Shown here: in pieces, positions 1 to 12,050 of the stretch
Layout: every line of letters starts with the position of its first letter
Position numbering within the stretch: the first letter of the stretch is position 1
NCBI GenBank assembly: GCA_016584305.1
Contig: JACEEZ010002650.1
Coordinates: forward strand, 103,501 to 167,500
Source of the DNA: Chionoecetes opilio
Taxonomy: Eukaryota; Arthropoda; Malacostraca; Decapoda; Majidae
DNA: 64,000 nucleotides
Direction of reading: 5' to 3'
The notes under the pieces: generated by a model
Seen by the model: the letters and a program-made list of their open reading frames with translations, nothing else
The model's database searches: none
What the model was told of the DNA's origin: nothing
Made by a program: the position numbers and the translations under genes

Positions 1-90
1 GCTGGATGGTAATTTTTTCCGGCATCGGCTGATTGCCTTTTCAGGCAGGCCTGATTTCTTATTATTGCTACTGAAATAATAGTTTTGGTG
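1..90. repeat. Direct repeat, copy 1
   Basis: About 90 bp beginning gctggatggt is repeated in the same orientation, with minor changes, at 3353-3432. Both copies share the stretch around attgccttttcagg and ctactgaaataatagtt. The two copies lie 3.35 kb apart and bracket the hAT element at 2269-3187. It could be the edge of a longer repeat cut by the window start. Confidence 0.6.
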
Positions 91-2268
91 GTGTTAGATG
101 CTTGTTTCGTTTTTCAAGACATTACGTGAAGCATAAGTGCAACAAGATGTATAGGTTTACACGGTCATATCGCTAGAACCTGCAATAACTTTTTTTTTTT
201 TTTTAACTGACATAAGTTTATTCAGATTTCTTACAATGAAGAACATTTCGGTAGCCCCCTGGCTGCGCCACTGCCTCCATACAAGCGCAAACGCCAGTCG
301 TACACCCAAGATACATTGAGAAATGGGAAAGTGACGACAAATTTTTGGTTGGCTTATAAGTAGAGGCCCTCTGTATTTCCATTGCAAATTTGCAATTCTG
401 ACGGAAAAACTGATATAAAGTCGACAGGGAAATACAAAGATAAAGAGAGAAATGTTTTAGGTAAATATAGGGAAATTTTGGCAGCTCGATCTGGTAGCAT
501 TGGTGTGTCAGATTCCCTTTGAGAGACTAGACGTAAGCGTGCGACCTCTCTCTGGTAAAATAATTTTCTCGAGTTTAAGATAGGTTTATTAATTAAAATG
601 TGATTTTCACAAATAATTCCTGGGCCATAGCCTTCACAATTTCAGCAAAAAGAAAATTCACCGGATTTGCATGAAACGTTGTTCATAGTGGCTTTTGTTC
701 ATGGTGATCACGATTCTGGTCTTCGTTTTCCAATATTTGCTTGAAAAAACAATTTTTGAGCCTTTGTAAGCTTATTTACCCCCCCCCCCGTAAATCTATA
801 TTGTACGCCCTTTCAAAAACAAACTATGCTTCTGTGACAAAATTATATAGAACATGAATTATTGTTCTTCGGATGATGTACAATTGGTATTGAGATCATG
901 TTTACGTCTGTATGATAATAAAACTACTATTTTTTAGGCTGCTTATAATGGTCAAAATACTACCTTTATTGCGTTTCCCTATTTTTACTATGTAACTATT
1001 AAGCATAGACCAAATATGCCATGGATACTTTTTGTTAAGCTGAAAGAGATCTACCCTACCGTAGATAACAGTTAGGTCGCCAGGACAACTTTTTTTTCTG
1101 TTTACAGACGTGTGGTGGCGTTCATACTTACATTTCTACATCCATGATTTCAGGACAGTTAGAAGGGGCTATCTGGAGAATCTGTGTCATTTTGTGTCTT
1201 CATCTGTGTCATAGTATGGCTATAAATGAACAAATTACAAAAATATCTACAAATGGCTACCAACAGTAGAGTCGCCATCTAGTGTTTATTTACTGAGTGT
1301 CGTACCGCTGTCGTCGTCGCCCGAAATAAAAACGCGTAGTGAAATTTGAAACCGTATATACTTGCAGATACAAAGCATAAAACAACGCTGAAACAGGGTA
1401 GATTATACAGTTATGATATAAACTACTGTGTATCATCGTCAGTGGCACATAAAAATCAGTAGTGATGCTATAATTCGTAATATATGGCGCCTGGCGACAT
1501 CACTGCAGGTGGCGACTTTACTGTTATCTACGGTAAGCCACTATCCGTTTCTTTTTTGCTTATACCGATCTGGAGATATAACAGGTTTTTTTATATTTTG
1601 CGCAACTTTGTGGTGTTCAATTTCCAGCAGCTTATTGATGCATCATACATCTATCTTTTATCCGCCAAACTTTTTGTTTATATCTTGATCGAGAGCATAT
1701 CTGCAGGAATCGTATGCCACTGCAGCATGCTCATCATTTCTTATTCGCAAGAGTTTTACGCATGTATGACTCCGTCCCCTTGATTTCAGGAATATTTTTT
1801 TCGGGATATATGCCCTAAAAACACACTTGATGCGATCATTTATCAATGGAATTTTAATCTGCTTACACCACAGGGAAGCCTGTTGAAAACGAGATTTATT
1901 TTCATCAAAAACGTTTTCTCGAAAAAAAATCCTGTTCTCGAGATAATAGGGAAACATTGCTTTTCCCAATTTTCCGCAGCCTCGTACTGATACATTCCAC
2001 GGCTAACGGTTTTTTGTTAGAACAAAGACGCTTCAGTCTGTCACAGTGCTGCCAGATGCAGGGAAATTTCCGTTTAAGGGAAATTCAGATCACTACAGTA
2101 AAACAGGGAAGAAAATTGAATATATACCAAAATATTAGGAAATTCGAAAGATACGGAGAATATATAAACGTTTTGTGTATATATCTCAAATTGAGAGAGA
2201 CATTTGCTGTAAATCCTGAAATAGCCGTATCGTTCTCGTCCGGTTTTCGTACAGTGTCGGTACACTGG
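91..2268. other. AT-rich region, no gene seen
   Basis: I see no supportable coding sequence. ORFs up to 108 codons lack domain features. About 1440-1540 holds a stretch (tagtgatgct, cgtaatatatggcgcc) that recurs inverted at about 43440-43510 and, in direct orientation, at 43590-43670, so it is part of a dispersed repeat. A C-run lies at 781-789. Confidence 0.5.
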
Positions 2269-3187
2269 CAGGGGCGTATTTAGTTAGGCCTGGGCATTGG
2301 GGGCTATAGCCCCGAATGTTTTATGAATAGCCCTGGATCTCAAATACCATTTTTTATCTTTTTTTTTTCTTTTCTTTTTTTTCTCTCACTAAAATAAGAT
2401 AAACTCTGACTGGGGCCAACATAACATTATAGTAAAAAACTAGATATTTGGCTAGATGTTACTTAGCGTATGCTGATGGCATCCTTTTTATGAGCAGGAC
2501 ATGAGAGAGGGAGAGAACAGAGGCGATGAGTGCATGAGAGGAGACACCAAAAGACCTTTTGGATAGGTGAAGAAGAGAATATCAGATGGACAAGACACAG
2601 AGTTAAGAAGAAGTGCAATTTTTTCGAAGTGCATTTTTTCGAAGTGCATTTTTTTCAAAGTGCATTTTTTTAAGTACATTTCTCTTAGTGCATTTTTTTC
2701 GAAGTGTATTTATTTCGAAGTGCATTTTTTTCGAAGTGTATTTTTTTCGAAGTGCATTTTTTCAAATTGCATTTTTTTCGAAGTGAATTTTTGTGTGTCT
2801 TTGGCCAGTCCTTTGTGATGTAAAAAAAAAAGTAGTTATAAGACCGAGGTTGGTCAGATTTCAGTATTGAGCAAAGCATTGATAATATACAATCTATATG
2901 ACTGCTTCATCACGCCAAAGCTCTCTTTTTCTTAGGGTTTAACTCCTACTGATGAAAATAAAAATAATAAAAAAGTTGAACTCCAACTCAGATTGTTTTA
3001 ATTTAATTTTAATTTCATGTTTCGAAAGTTATCCTAAGCAAATTACCGGAGCCTTTTGGTAGAGCACAGTGTCTCACATCTTATATTCATTATACTCATA
3101 AATAAATCGATAATTATCCAGTAAAAATTTAAAGATCTCTTGGCTGGGCTAAGCCCCCAATGTTTCAGGATCCTAAATACGCCCCTG
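2269..3187. mobile_element. Non-autonomous hAT-like element (CAGGGGCG termini)
   Basis: The element has perfect 15-bp terminal inverted repeats: CAGGGGCGTATTTAG at the left and its reverse complement at 3173-3187. CAGGGGCG is a classic hAT terminus. Flanking CGGTACAC (2258-2265) and CGGTACAG (3188-3195) look like an 8-bp target duplication with one mismatch; three extra bases (tgg) lie between the left duplication and the terminus. It has no transposase ORF. Related segments occur at 44560-44592, 50993-51200 and, inverted, at 52320-52600. Confidence 0.75.
2611..2795. repeat. Minisatellite, 16-17 bp unit (gaagtgcatttttttc)
   Basis: About ten imperfect head-to-tail copies of a unit close to cgaagtgcatttttttc lie inside the hAT element. 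The (F/S)KCIFF-type reading through it is an artefact of the repeat. Confidence 0.85.
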
Positions 3188-3352
3188 CGGTACAGTACTA
3201 CGTGTTCAGAGTCCTATCTCAGAATCTCGTGAGTTCATTATCAGTTCCCGAAAGCTTCTGTGCTGATTGACGTTTGGAAGTCTCTGAAGGATTTATGTTA
3301 CTGTGTTATTGCTGTGACCTGAAAAACCCAAACCGCCAGATTTCTCGCTAGC

Positions 3353-3432
3353 CGCTGGATGGTCAATTTTTCCGCCATCAACTGATTGCCTTTTCAGGCC
3401 TGATTTCTTATTTTTGCTACTGAAATAATAGT
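3353..3432. repeat. Direct repeat, copy 2
   Basis: This is the second copy of the repeat at 1-90, same orientation. Confidence 0.6.
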
Positions 3433-4000
3433 TCACACAAAAAAATCCACTGACGATGACTTAGGATGGACTGATCGAAATAAGATGTATATAGAAAAAT
3501 TGTAAATAAGTATACAGCAAAGTGAAACCAAACCGAATAAATGACAATATCTTGTTATCGTGTTAAAATTATACTCAAACCATGCAACGGAAACCCCTCC
3601 CATCCCGCACCCTGTGCACATGTGGTCTGCCGCAGTTTTGCCACACGTACGATAATTATCGTACATGTACGATAAATTTACCTCCGGTTACATCCTTATG
3701 AAGCTGAAAGCCTCTCATATTCGAAGGCACTTATTTTTGGTACTGTCCACCCTCTCTTGTTCAACAGGTATATAGGAGAATTTGTGCATTGTCTATTGGT
3801 GGCAGGTGATGGATGATGAACGTGTGTAATGGGGTTCCAGATGTCAATTGTTTTGAGGCCTCTTCCATTTGTGCCCAAGCTGCATGAACGAGTTCTTTCA
3901 GTTCAGGGTTGAGTTCTGGGTTCAGGGTTGGGTTCGCGTGTCACAAATGGAACGCAAAAACCCCGTCTTTTGTTTACAAACATACTCAGCTGTCGAGGCA
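3433..4000. other. No gene seen; fragment of a hAT-type repeat
   Basis: Nothing coding is supportable. The stretch about 3637-3690 (gtacgataattatcgtac and flanks) resembles the left end of the hAT element at 19493 and the fragment at 54183. Confidence 0.4.
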
Positions 4001-4001
4001 A

Positions 4002-4002
<1 letters not shown>

Positions 4003-4040
<38 letters not shown>

Positions 4041-4075
4041 GAGAGAGAGAGAGAGAGATACCGAGAGAGAGAGAG

Positions 4076-4106
<31 letters not shown>

Positions 4107-4205
4107 ACGAGAGAGAGAGATAACAAGAGATAACGAGAGAGATAGCGAGATAACAAGAGATAGAGAGAGAGGTAGCGAGAGATAACGAGAGATAACGAGA
4201 GATAT
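4003..4205. repeat. (GA)n microsatellite with GATAAC interruptions
   Basis: About 200 bp of gaga repeats is interspersed with gataacgaga units. The Arg/Glu-rich reading through it is not a gene. Confidence 0.95.
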
Positions 4206-6881
4206 AACTCAGCTAGCAGCTATGTGAAGGGATCATATCAAGTTTAAGATCGCGGGAAAGCATGGCCTCCACCAGCCATGTATGCCTCTTTTATGCCGTC
4301 TGACATCCTCTCCGACTCGTGCATGCGGAAAACCCTTCACGATAAGAGAAATAGGGCCCAAGGCGACCATTGTTTGTTATGAACTGAAAACTCTACCCAA
4401 GCTACCCACCTCTCAATGTGAGTAGAGAAAGTTCACGGGTTTTGCTGAGTCACTACGCGCTTTGTCTCGGACCCAGGTTTTCGTGCGCAAATGGAACGCC
4501 TGAATTCTTGGGTTCCGTGAACTGGTTCTTGAAATGTCGCAAATGGAAGAGGCCTTTGGTGCCGCCGCCCGCGGAAGCTGTCGTACTTAATACTGATATG
4601 TTCAATTTTCTTAATCTATCTTTCAATAATAAATGGCCCATGGAAAAAAAACTACCAAAAATATATCTTTATTTTTGGAAGTAATTATGTTTCACTTAAT
4701 ACAGTAACTATATTTCCGCCTGGTACTTGGTAATGGCAGGACGACTGTACAGACTCCCGAGATTATCATCGAGTTGATGACTGCTCCTATTACCCAAAAG
4801 CTAGTGTGTGACCAAAACTGCGCTCTGCAACCAATTATGTACTGAGCTGGAGTGACTTTCAATAAAATGTCCCGCCTTTCAAACTCTTCAAAAGGGTTCA
4901 AACCCCTCAAAGGGCTTGCATACCAAAAACTCGCCCACCACATACACACTGTAGTTAGAATCTACTGTTTTTTGGGGGTAATCATACATAAATAGAGAAT
5001 GCTAGTTTACTTCTTACGTGCTACATAACACAATTCTTGAACATCACCGAGACACTGCACTTCAACATACCACAAAATAACCAGACACTGGTTATGTCCT
5101 CAGCACCCGACAGTAACTAATGCTATAACTCCTTCGCTCTTACCACTTCACACAATCTTCCTGCGGCCGTCCCTGTTACATCCATGTCACGGCCAACCTT
5201 CACAATATCAGTCAGATATAATTCCAACTTATACATGGCAATGCATAGCTCACTTGCCGGAAATCCACTTGCCACTTCTCACCGATACCCCTTCATCTGC
5301 AGCTTCAGACCAGGCACAAATATCCACCGAGGTCTGGATGGAGTACCCTTGTAGCATCCCAAGGTCATTTCCATCCCCACAATTGGATCCCTCCTTGCTT
5401 AACACAGAAAACTCCTGCTTTGGCAGTGGTAGGCCTCCTCAAGCAATGGTAGACCTCATTCCGTCAACAGGCCAACCATCCCTCGTATACACAACAAATT
5501 TCCTCCAGACTCCAGTAAAACGTCCTCTTAATCGACCAACCAACTCTCTTCCCGCGCTATCCAGCCAGCCGCTTGCAAACAAGCTAAACGAAAAAACAAC
5601 AGAGCAGAGATTCCGTCCGCTCACCTATTTTAAATCCTTACAATAATAAGCAACTTTAATACAATAGTTTGATGCTATTTCAAACAAACAGAGAGGAGGA
5701 AAAAAACCACGAACCTTGTTTGTCTGTAAGTGTGCAATGTTTACAATAATTTGGGCCCCTAAAATGTATATATGCCTGAAATATATTCACATTCTTATAG
5801 CTACATTATCATACTCCCCAAAGAAGAGAGCATATATTATTACATCCTTGATACGATGGCATAATTACACTGTCTGACTTGAAGAAAAATTTGAGTACAA
5901 AATGTCAAATTTAGTAATATGCCAATAAATATTTATATGCACCTTTAAAGTGAATTGAACCCTTTATAAGTTAAATCTTTGAGTCTACCAAGTCTCTTGT
6001 TTATGAATTTTCTGCTGAACGAAGGATATACTCTTGGAAACTGTAATCCATCAACGTTTCACTACACAAGTTGAAATATGTAACAAACACAGATGACACC
6101 AAAAAAGTGACTTGCTTCCTACATGATCATTATCCCATTGTATTACGAGCTGTCTCATCAGTGTTTTTTGCCAATGAATCTAGTTGTACCTCTTGTGATA
6201 ATAAACTTTGGTAACAACGCCATCGTTTATGACTTGTGAACGTTCATCCCAATATTTTATGTATGGGCTTTCACCATAACCATATAAGAACATAAGCACA
6301 TAGGAAAATAAGGAAGCTACAAGAAGCCGTGAGACCTGCACGTGGTAGTTCCTGTAACATATATACGTATATGCCATTGCTTGGAGGAGAGACTCAAGTG
6401 GCATTCATGTGTGGAGATTGATGGATTGGTAGCAGTGATGCTGTACAATATGTACCATAGATCAGGGGAAATTATTCATTTTGGTTTATCAAATTGATTA
6501 ATGATAGTATTGGGAAAAAACTGCATATTCATGGTATGACAAAATATATCCAGACTTGCCTACCAAGGATGATGGAACTGTACATACTATGTGTAGGGAA
6601 TCTTTTTGACAACGTTCAGCAAAGTCTTGCCACTAATCCCTAATGGCTTTGAGAAACGAAAGCGTTGACACCTATACCCTTGCAATATATGTCCATCACT
6701 TCTTTAAAGAGTCAAATAGGGTCGGTCCCTAAAACGTATTTCCTTTCTTAATGTGTGATTATAGAGGCAAACTACCATTCCTGCTGCATCGTCAACACTG
6801 ACAAACCTCAGCGGGTGTTATGTAATGCAGAAATAATAAAAAAAAATTATCGGTTAATTAGCTTACGACTATCCCCTAGGC
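4206..6881. other. Long stretch with no recognised gene
   Basis: No domain-bearing ORF is present. A 130-codon ORF at 5254-5646 (Pro/Ser/Thr-rich, no motif, no splice context) is left uncalled. About 6285-6360 contains an 80-bp dispersed repeat (aagaacataag, caagaagccgtgag, gtagttcctgt) that recurs at 33861-33930 as an insertion inside another repeat. Confidence 0.4.
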
Positions 6882-7176
6882 CAGTGGTTCTCAACTGGTG
6901 GTCCATGATGACTTTTTTAGTGGTCCACAGGACGTTCACGATATTTGGAAATGAACTTAAATATATTTGAAACCAAAATGTTAGCTGTCTAATATCATAT
7001 AATTTATTCTGAAAATTATGTTTACTTTGTATTTATAGGAAATATATTTATAAGCAAAATGTTTGCTCTCTACCCTTTTTTTTAATCATATTTCTAAAGT
7101 CTAAAAGGATATGGTCCATGATTTTTTTTTCAATTAGGCTTGTGGTCCATGGCTTGAAACGAGTTGAGAGCCACTA
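6882..7176. mobile_element. hAT MITE, 295 bp
   Basis: The termini are CAGTGGTTCTCAACT and, inverted, AGTTGAGAGCCACTA. They match the hAT 'CAGtGGTTCTCAA' ends. They are flanked by CCCTAGGC (6874-6881) and CCTTAGGC (7177-7184), an 8-bp target duplication with one mismatch. The interior is AT-rich with no coding capacity. Elements with the same terminus begin near 28304 and 53085. Confidence 0.85.
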
Positions 7177-7399
7177 CCTTAGGCGGTTGCAAATCCTGGC
7201 AAGTTAGGACCATGACGTTACGACATGGCGCCCAAATATGTTTGGAGAATCCTTGCACATGGTACTTATAGTAGTATGGTTATACTTATAGCATGTATAG
7301 AGTAAAATTTCAGTGTGGTTTACACGGGGTGTAAAATTTTGGCCGCTGTGTGTTTCCTGATTGTTTGAACCATGAACAACTGATTTGGAAGGGTGGCAG

Positions 7400-8050
7400 A
7401 AAAAATTGAACATTAGGGGGGGCGGTGGGGAGCCCGCGTCCCCGGTAGAGGTCCGAAAATCCAACGCGCCACATACTTAATGTATTGTAGCAATCAGAAG
7501 ACTCACAGATATAATGAAATTATAATTTTATATGTTTGAAGGCATGATGAATCTGATTATACCACTGTATCTCCAATCTGAAGTGTATAATAAGCGGTAG
7601 AGCTATGTTCCGACAGAAAAATCTCCTAGGAATTATGATAATTATATTTTAAATGCCATTTACGGCCATATATATAGATATATGTAAACATAACTAGGGA
7701 CAAATGTAAAGCAGCATTTTATCAGCTATGATAAACCTGCTATGACACCTGAATGATAACTCTTAAGTTAATTTATAGCATATTAAGATTAAATTAAGCA
7801 CGAGTCATTTCTGACTACCAGGGGTGAGGTGTCACGCACTGATGGGAACAATGCTCGACTGTAGGTTACATTAAATATTGAGTTAGTTAGGTATTATTTG
7901 GTATTCTTAAATCATTAAACTTAGGCTAAATTGACTATTGTTACACCTTCATACTGTACGTATGTAGCTACATTAATGCACACATAAATTATTCAAGTAT
8001 ACTATGTAGGCTGCATTCATATTCTTCATAAAATGTACACATTTTTTATT
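7400..8050. repeat. Left arm of a large inverted repeat
   Basis: This sequence is matched in reverse complement by scattered pieces between about 9128 and 12050. For convenience I split it into blocks A (about 7400-7640), B (7640-7785), C (7786-7870), D (7871-7975) and E (7976 onward). The left arm is continuous. The right arm is broken by Helitron-like insertions. No coding content. Confidence 0.75.
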
Positions 8051-8711
8051 ATTGTAAATCTTAAAATTACTTTCACGGTCGACAATGAAAATATATATTG
8101 GGATAATATGGAAAAAAGTGGTGTCTCATAATTACACATTTTGACAGCTCAGATCCTCGGATAAGATACTGTGGTTATACAAAATATCACATTCACATAT
8201 GATGAATCAGAAATGAATGCCCATTTCAGATATATCATTGATATCTGTAATAGCAGATTGTACATGCACTTAAATTTTTGGCTCAGTAAACAATATAATT
8301 AATTATCTAGCACAGGTACCGTATATACATTATCAGTTACATATGCACAACATCCCTAATTTGCATTTATAAAAAGTTATTTCAGCGTCTGTGATTGAAA
8401 AATACCATATACTGTTGGGAACAAATCTGTCCTAGTTAATAAACGCAAAATTGTCTTGACTAACGCTAGTTGAATTGCTACTCCCTAAAGCCCCCTTCAC
8501 ACATTCCATAATGTAACCACGAGCGCGCCAACAATGCAATGCGCAGCGCCGTCATGGTCCTGGTTATGGGTCCATCGTGACCGATCGTGACGCTCGTGAC
8601 GCGCTCTGCCGAGGCCACGAAAAGCTAGTACGTGCACTAAAATATCGGGAAGCTCCCCGATTTTTGTACCCAACGCAGCGCTATCGTAAGTCTATCGTGA
8701 CGCTATCGTTA
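8050..8711. other. Spacer of the inverted repeat, no gene seen
   Basis: AT-rich sequence lies between the arms. A GC-richer patch at 8490-8710, with repeated gatcgtgacgctcgtgacg-like words, is unassigned and could be a separate small insertion. Confidence 0.4.
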
Positions 8712-9127
8712 TTGGCAGCGAGCGAAGCGAGCTGCTTCTTACCATAAGACCCGTGGAACCAAGTTTCCGCCAAAAAGTTAATAACTACTCCTAAATAGTG
8801 TCGAATTGAGCTGAAATTTGACATGCAAGTAGTGCTGTCAACATCAATGGGGGTCTGTGAAACAAACGTTTTGCGTAGGACAAGCCCTCAAAGAGTAATT
8901 AGCGTAAATGACTCCTAAATATTGTCGGATTGAGCTGAAATTTGACATGTTAGTAGTGCTGTCAAAATGAATGGGGGTCTGTGAAACAAACATTTTGCCT
9001 AGAACAAGCCCTTAATGAATAATTAGCGTAATGAGTTAATTGGCTGGAACGTGGCTCGCTGCCACGTTCCAGCCGCAAGAACTGAGCCAAAAGCAAAGGG
9101 GCCAGAGGCTGGACGCCTATACTTGAT
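8712..9127 (+). mobile_element. Helitron/HINE-like element, copy 1
   Basis: This is the first of six same-orientation copies. A full unit starts TTGGCAGCGAGCGAAGCGAG, carries a 125-bp core (from actcctaaatattgtcgg to ccctcaaagagtaattagc-like) that is duplicated here, and ends GGACGCCTATACTTGA(T). Near the 3' end is a strong hairpin, ggctggaacgtgg/ccacgttccagcc. Absence of a long target duplication, insertion next to T, internal tandem cores and a subterminal 3' hairpin fit Helitron-derived non-autonomous elements. No helicase is encoded. Confidence 0.65.
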
Positions 9128-9147
9128 CTATGTAGCTACTATGTATA

Positions 9148-9511
9148 CTACTTACCATAAGACCCATTCGCGTAAGGGGAGTGGAACCAAGTTTAAGCCA
9201 AAAAGGGAATAACTACTCCTAAATATTGTCGGATTGAGCAGAAATTTGATATGTAAGTAGTGCTGTCAAAATCAATGGGGGTCTGTGAAACAAACTTTTT
9301 GCGTAGAACAAGCCCTTAATGAGTAATTAGCGTAATGATTTAATTAGTGCTAAATAAACTTCGGTTTTACATTAGCTTATGTTGCTTGTTGTAGACTTCT
9401 GTAACTTCTGTAGACTAGGTATTTTAAAAGCACTTTGAGCTCGCTGCCACGTTCCAGCCGCAAGATCTGAGCAAAAGCAAAGGGGCCAGAGGCTGGACGC
9501 CTATACTTGAT
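9148..9511 (+). mobile_element. Helitron/HINE-like element, copy 2 (5' truncated)
   Basis: This copy lacks the ggcagcgagcg start and joins directly to arm block E' near 9128-9147. The core, a segment containing aaataaacttcggttttac, and the usual 3' end are present. Confidence 0.65.
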
Positions 9512-9588
9512 GTAACCTACAGTCAAGCATTGTGCCCATCAGTGCGTGACACCTCACCCCCTGGTAGTCAGAAATGACTTGTGCTTAA
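9512..9588 (-). repeat. Right-arm block C' of the inverted repeat
   Basis: This is the reverse complement of about 7786-7870, including the shared stretch gtgcgtgacacctcaccc. It is isolated between two Helitron-like copies and out of order relative to block D' (10296). Confidence 0.8.
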
Positions 9589-9879
9589 TTGGCAGCGAGC
9601 GAAGCGAGCTGCTACTTACCATAATACCCATTCGCGTAAGGGGAGTGGAACCAAGTTTAAACCAAAAAGTTAATAACTACTCCTAAATATTGTAGGATTG
9701 AGCTGAAATTTTACATGCAAGTAGTGCTGTCACAATCAATTGGGGTCTGTGAAACAAACTTTTTGCGTAGAACAAGCCCTTAATGAGTAATTAGCGTAAT
9801 GAGTTAATTGGCTGGACGTTCCAGCCGCAAGAACTGAGCCAAAAGCAAAGGGGCCAGAGGCTGGACGCCTATACTTGAT
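9589..9879 (+). mobile_element. Helitron/HINE-like element, copy 3
   Basis: This short variant has one core and a reduced 3' hairpin. It ends cttgat and abuts copy 4 head-to-tail with no spacer. Confidence 0.65.
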
Positions 9880-10295
9880 TGGCAGCGAGCGAAGCGAGCT
9901 GCTTCTTACCATAAGACCCGTGGAACCAAGTTTAAGCCAACCAGTGAATAACTACTCCTAAATATTGTCGGATTGAGCTGAAATTTGACATGCAAGTAGT
10001 GCTGTCAAAATTAATGGGGGTCTGTGAAACAAACGTTTTTGCGTAGAACAAGCCCTTAATGAGTAATTAGTGTAAACTACTCCTAAATATTGTCGGATTG
10101 AGCGGAAATTTGACATGCAAGTAGTACTCTCAAAATTAATGGGGGTCTGTGAAACAAACTTTTTGCGTAGAACAAGCCCTTAATGAGTAATTAGCGTAAT
10201 GAGTTAATTGGCTGGAACGTGGCTCGCTGCCACGTTCCAGCCGTAAGAACTGAGCCAAAAGCAAAGGGGCCAGAGGCTGGACGCCTATACTTGAT
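9880..10295 (+). mobile_element. Helitron/HINE-like element, copy 4
   Basis: This full-length unit has two cores and the intact 3' hairpin (10211-10244). Layout is the same as copy 1. Confidence 0.65.
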
Positions 10296-10392
10296 GTACA
10301 TACGTACAGTATGAATGCGTAACAATAGTCAATTTAGCCTAAGTTTAGAGTTTGAAGAATACAAAATAATACCAAACTAACTCAATATTTAA
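10296..10392 (-). repeat. Right-arm block D' of the inverted repeat
   Basis: This is the reverse complement of about 7871-7975; the core caatagtcaatttagcctaa is identical. It ends tttaat directly before copy 5. Confidence 0.8.
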
Positions 10393-10777
10393 TTGGCAGC
10401 GAGCGAAGCGAGCTTCTACTTACCATAAGACCCATTCGCGTAAGGGGAGTGGAACCAACTTTAAGCCAAAAAGTGAATAACTACTAAATATTGTCGGATT
10501 GAGCTGAAATGTGACATGCAAGTAGTGCTATCAAAATCAATGGGGTTCTGTGAAACAAACATTTTGCGTAGAACAAGCCCTTAATGAGTAATTAGCGTAA
10601 TGATTTAATTAGTGCTAAATAAACTTCGGTTTTACAATAGCTTCTGTTGCTTGTTGTAGACTTCTGTAACTTCTGTAGACTAGGTATTTTAAAAGCACTT
10701 TGAGCTCGCTGCCAGGTTCCAGCCGCAAGAACTGAGCCAAAAGTAAAGGGGCCAGAGGCTGGACGCCTATACTTGAT
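10393..10777 (+). mobile_element. Helitron/HINE-like element, copy 5
   Basis: One core plus the segment with aaataaacttcggttttac and the usual end. It lies between blocks D' and B'. Confidence 0.65.
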
Positions 10778-10873
10778 TTGCTCTTAATCTGCTATAAATG
10801 AACTTAGAGTTATCATTCAGGTGTTATTTAATAGTTGATAAAATGCTGCTTTACATTTGTCCCTAGTTATTTA
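10778..10873 (-). repeat. Right-arm block B' of the inverted repeat
   Basis: Reverse complement of about 7690-7790; it shares gataaaatgctgctttacat and atttgtccctagttat. Confidence 0.8.
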
Positions 10874-11627
10874 TTGGCAGCGAGCGAAGCGAGCTGCCAC
10901 TTACCATAAGACCCATTCGCGTAAGGGGATTGTAATGGATTAGGATCCATTCGTGAGCCAAAAAGTGAATAACTACTCCTACATATTGTCGGATTGAGCT
11001 GAAATGTGACATGCAAGTAGTGTTGTCAAAATCAATGGGGGTCTGTGAAACAAACTTTTTGCGTAGAACAAGCCCTTAATGAGTAATTAGCGTAATGATT
11101 TAATGCGGTAGGGGAGGCGGTAGCGGAGTGGTTAGCGTCTCCGACTGGCGTTCTCGGTGACCCGAGTTCGATCCCCGAAGAAACCCAAAACCTTTCTGCA
11201 CCGTCGAGTGGCCTAAGAACACCAACACCCACATACCCTGCCCATCAACTCTACCTTCGATTGCGAGTGCATCGGAGGACACAGGGGGGTGGCATGAGCC
11301 TCTAATCACAGGCGTCACTATAAGAATCCTGCCTGCGCCACCACGGGCGAGGACCAACCATCATCACAGCCCTCAAGTGAACCTCCAGAGCCTACCATCC
11401 GAGCCCTGGATCACCACTGCCTACAGGCGCTATAGGCACAAATGAAAAATAAAAAAAATAAAAAAATTGTGCTAAATAAACTTCGGTTTTACAATAACAA
11501 TTTATGAACTAAATTTAGGTCTGTAGAATAGGTATTTTAAAAGCACTTTGAGCTCGCTGCCACGTTCCAGCCGCTAGAACTGAGCCAAAAAAGCAAAGGG
11601 ACCAGAGGCTGGACGCCTATACTTGAT
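10874..11627 (+). mobile_element. Helitron/HINE-like element, copy 6, interrupted by a SINE
   Basis: Same layout as copy 5, but a tRNA-derived SINE (11105-11466) sits where other copies read gatttaattagtgctaaat. Those copies therefore provide the empty site. Confidence 0.65.
11105..11466 (+). mobile_element. tRNA-derived SINE, family 1, copy a
   Basis: The head has Pol III boxes: A-like tagcggagtggttagcg and B-like gagttcgatcc. A conserved body follows (ctttctgcaccgtcgagtgg; gagtgcatcggaggacacag; ctacaggcgctataggc) and an A-rich tail (aaaataaaaaaaataaaa). Other copies are at about 15888-16212, 37742-38100 and a 3' fragment at 52600-52735. It is not a functional tRNA gene, because the cloverleaf does not close. 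Confidence 0.85.
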
Positions 11628-12050
11628 TTACATAATTATGGGGAGATTTTTCTATAGGAAAATAGCTCTACCGCTTATTATACACTTCATATTAGAAACA
11701 CAGTGGTATAATCAGATTCATCATGCCTTCAAACATATAAAATGATAATTTAATTATGTCGGTGAGTCTTCTGGTTGCTACGATACGTTAAGTACGTGGC
11801 GCGTTGGATTCTCGGACCTCTACCGGGGACGCGGCCCCCCAACGCCCCCTCTAATGTTCAATTTTGCCTGCCACCCTTCCAAATCAGTTGTTCATGGATC
11901 AAACAATCAGGAAAACACAACGGGCAAACTTTTACACTCTGTGTAAATCACACCATCAGTGAGTCTCACCTACTATTACGACCTTTGCCGGCGAGATGTG
12001 ACGGTCACAAATTTGTTGGAGTATCACGCCCTTGCAGTGTATCATTGGCG
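11628..12050 (-). repeat. Right-arm block A' of the inverted repeat
   Basis: This is the reverse complement of about 7400-7640, sharing agctctaccgcttattatac and the segment around gcgcgttggatt. It marks the outer end of the inverted repeat. Confidence 0.8.

Noticed and set aside
5254..5646. 130-codon ORF as a gene
   Set aside because: Pro/Ser-rich, no domain, no splice or transcript signal, and open by chance is plausible.
11105..11180. tRNA gene
   Set aside because: A and B boxes are present, but the cloverleaf does not close and the sequence continues into a SINE body with an A-rich tail. Same for 15888, 18971, 37742, 38258, 60383 and 62957.
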